13,455 nt of DNA. Source: an uncultured Oscillospiraceae bacterium. Lineage in GTDB: Bacteria > Bacillota > Clostridia > Oscillospirales > Oscillospiraceae. This document shows, piece after piece, positions 12,845-13,455 of this stretch. Location: assembly GCA_905234575.1 (NCBI GenBank), contig CAJOIG010000060.1:1-13455 (forward strand), written 5' to 3'. The notes under the pieces were generated by a model. The model made no database searches and had not been told where the DNA came from. It saw only the letters and a program-made list of their open reading frames with translations. Every line of letters begins with the position of its first letter. The stretch's first letter is position 1. The position numbers and the translations under genes are program-made.

Positions 12845-13455
12845 ATGGGACGGGAACGGATGCAGGCGCTGGTGAAGGCCGTCCGGCGGGATCCGCGCCG
12901 GCGGGACCTGCCGCTGTACGCGGCGGACGGGGCCTTCGGCTTTTTTCTGTCCCTGGCGCCGCTGACGGCGCTGGTCCTGGCCCTGCTGCCCTACACGCCG
13001 CTGACGGAAAACGAGCTCCTCGTCGGGCTCCTCGCCCAGACGCCGCCGGTGGTCCGCCGGGTGCTGGAGAGCGTGGTGCTGGGAGGCGTCCGGTCCGATG
13101 CGGCGCTGGGGGTCTCCCTGGCTCTTGAACTCTGGAGCGGCGCGCGCTTTTTCGCCGCGGTCCGGCGGGGCGTGGAGGCCCTCCGGGGCGGAGCGGGGCA
13201 TGGAGCGCTCCGCCGCCGTCTTGTGGGGGCGGCGGGCACGGCGGCGGCGCTGGGACTGCTGTTCGCGGACCTGCTGCTCCTGCGGTTCGGGGAGGGGCTT
13301 TTGTATGCCGCGCGTCTTGCGGAATGGGGCCCGGCGGATCTCTGGACCGCGCTGCTGCGGCTGCGCCCCGCGATCCTGTGGGCGGGGCTGACGGCGGTGA
13401 CGGCGCTGCTGTACCGCTCTGTGCGGAAGCCGTATCTGGCCGGGGCGGCCCTGGC
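12845..13455 (+). CDS. YihY/BrkB-family membrane protein, 3' end beyond window
   Basis: An open frame from ATG 12845 runs off the window after 203 complete codons with no stop. After a short basic start (MGRERMQALVKAVRRDPRRR) comes LYAADGAFGFFLSLAPLTAL, the first membrane segment and the characteristic opening of the YihY/BrkB family (formerly and wrongly called ribonuclease BN). Then follow a Pro/Glu loop (TPLTENELLVGLLAQTPPVV), ALGVSLALELWSGARFFAAV, which matches the family's LxxLWSAsrgf segment, and two more hydrophobic segments (about residues 139-157 and 175-192). Full members are about 280-320 residues with six membrane segments, so roughly two thirds is here. GGGAGG (12830-12835) is 9 bases before this ATG; a second ATG at 12860 is an alternative. 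Function is unknown for the family; transport or envelope roles have been proposed. Confidence 0.83.
   Translation, partial: MGRERMQALVKAVRRDPRRRDLPLYAADGAFGFFLSLAPLTALVLALLPYTPLTENELLVGLLAQTPPVVRRVLESVVLGGVRSDAALGVSLALELWSGARFFAAVRRGVEALRGGAGHGALRRRLVGAAGTAAALGLLFADLLLLRFGEGLLYAARLAEWGPADLWTALLRLRPAILWAGLTAVTALLYRSVRKPYLAGAAL

Overview
The window is a GC-rich stretch with short, AT-richer intergenic gaps. It carries sigma-A-type promoters, purine-rich ribosome binding sites and many intrinsic terminators. Together with the gene set (clostridial-type pyruvate phosphate dikinase, CarD-like regulator, DUF4015 protein, BrkB/YihY protein, secreted proteins with SGE-rich linkers) this suggests a high-GC Firmicute of the Clostridia, probably an Oscillospiraceae-like anaerobe. 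That placement is inference from protein style and base composition; no rRNA is present.

Layout. 1-2649 (+): the 3' part of a GPH/MelB-type sugar-cation symporter, then an M32 metallocarboxypeptidase 36 bp later, closed by a strong terminator. 2712-3402 (+): an AT-rich control region with a perfect palindrome and a promoter sitting at the centre of a 12-bp inverted repeat, then a small secreted protein. 3473-5344 (-): a membrane-anchored DUF4015 glycoside-hydrolase-like protein, divergent from 5592-6113 (+), a CarD/CdnL-type regulator. 6211-6852 (+): a secreted protein built of two related modules. 6929-7687 (-): a DeoR-family regulator, divergent from ppdK at 7887-10497 (+). 10600-11097 (+): a TspO/MBR protein. 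11129-12283 (-): a Tat-exported lipoprotein phosphoesterase. 12284-12844: a gene-poor interval with an apparently complete minus-strand transcription unit (extended -10 promoter, several hairpins, a perfect 16-bp inverted repeat, terminator) but no recognisable gene. 12845 to the end (+): the 5' part of a BrkB/YihY membrane protein.

The genes do not form one pathway. Most are single-gene units separated by terminators, three of them shared between convergent genes. Two pairings suggest function: transporter plus carboxypeptidase (nutrient uptake and peptide use), and the DeoR regulator divergent from ppdK with a palindrome in the ppdK promoter spacer (possible sugar-responsive control of the PEP/pyruvate node).

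The most notable points are: ppdK is broken by an inferred 11-nt deletion and also lacks four conserved codons; the promoter at 2784-2812 is framed symmetrically by inverted repeats (invertible-promoter or paired-site candidate); and the 12355-12699 unit looks like a structured RNA or a mobile-element remnant. No complete new defence or mobile system, CRISPR array, tRNA or rRNA was seen.
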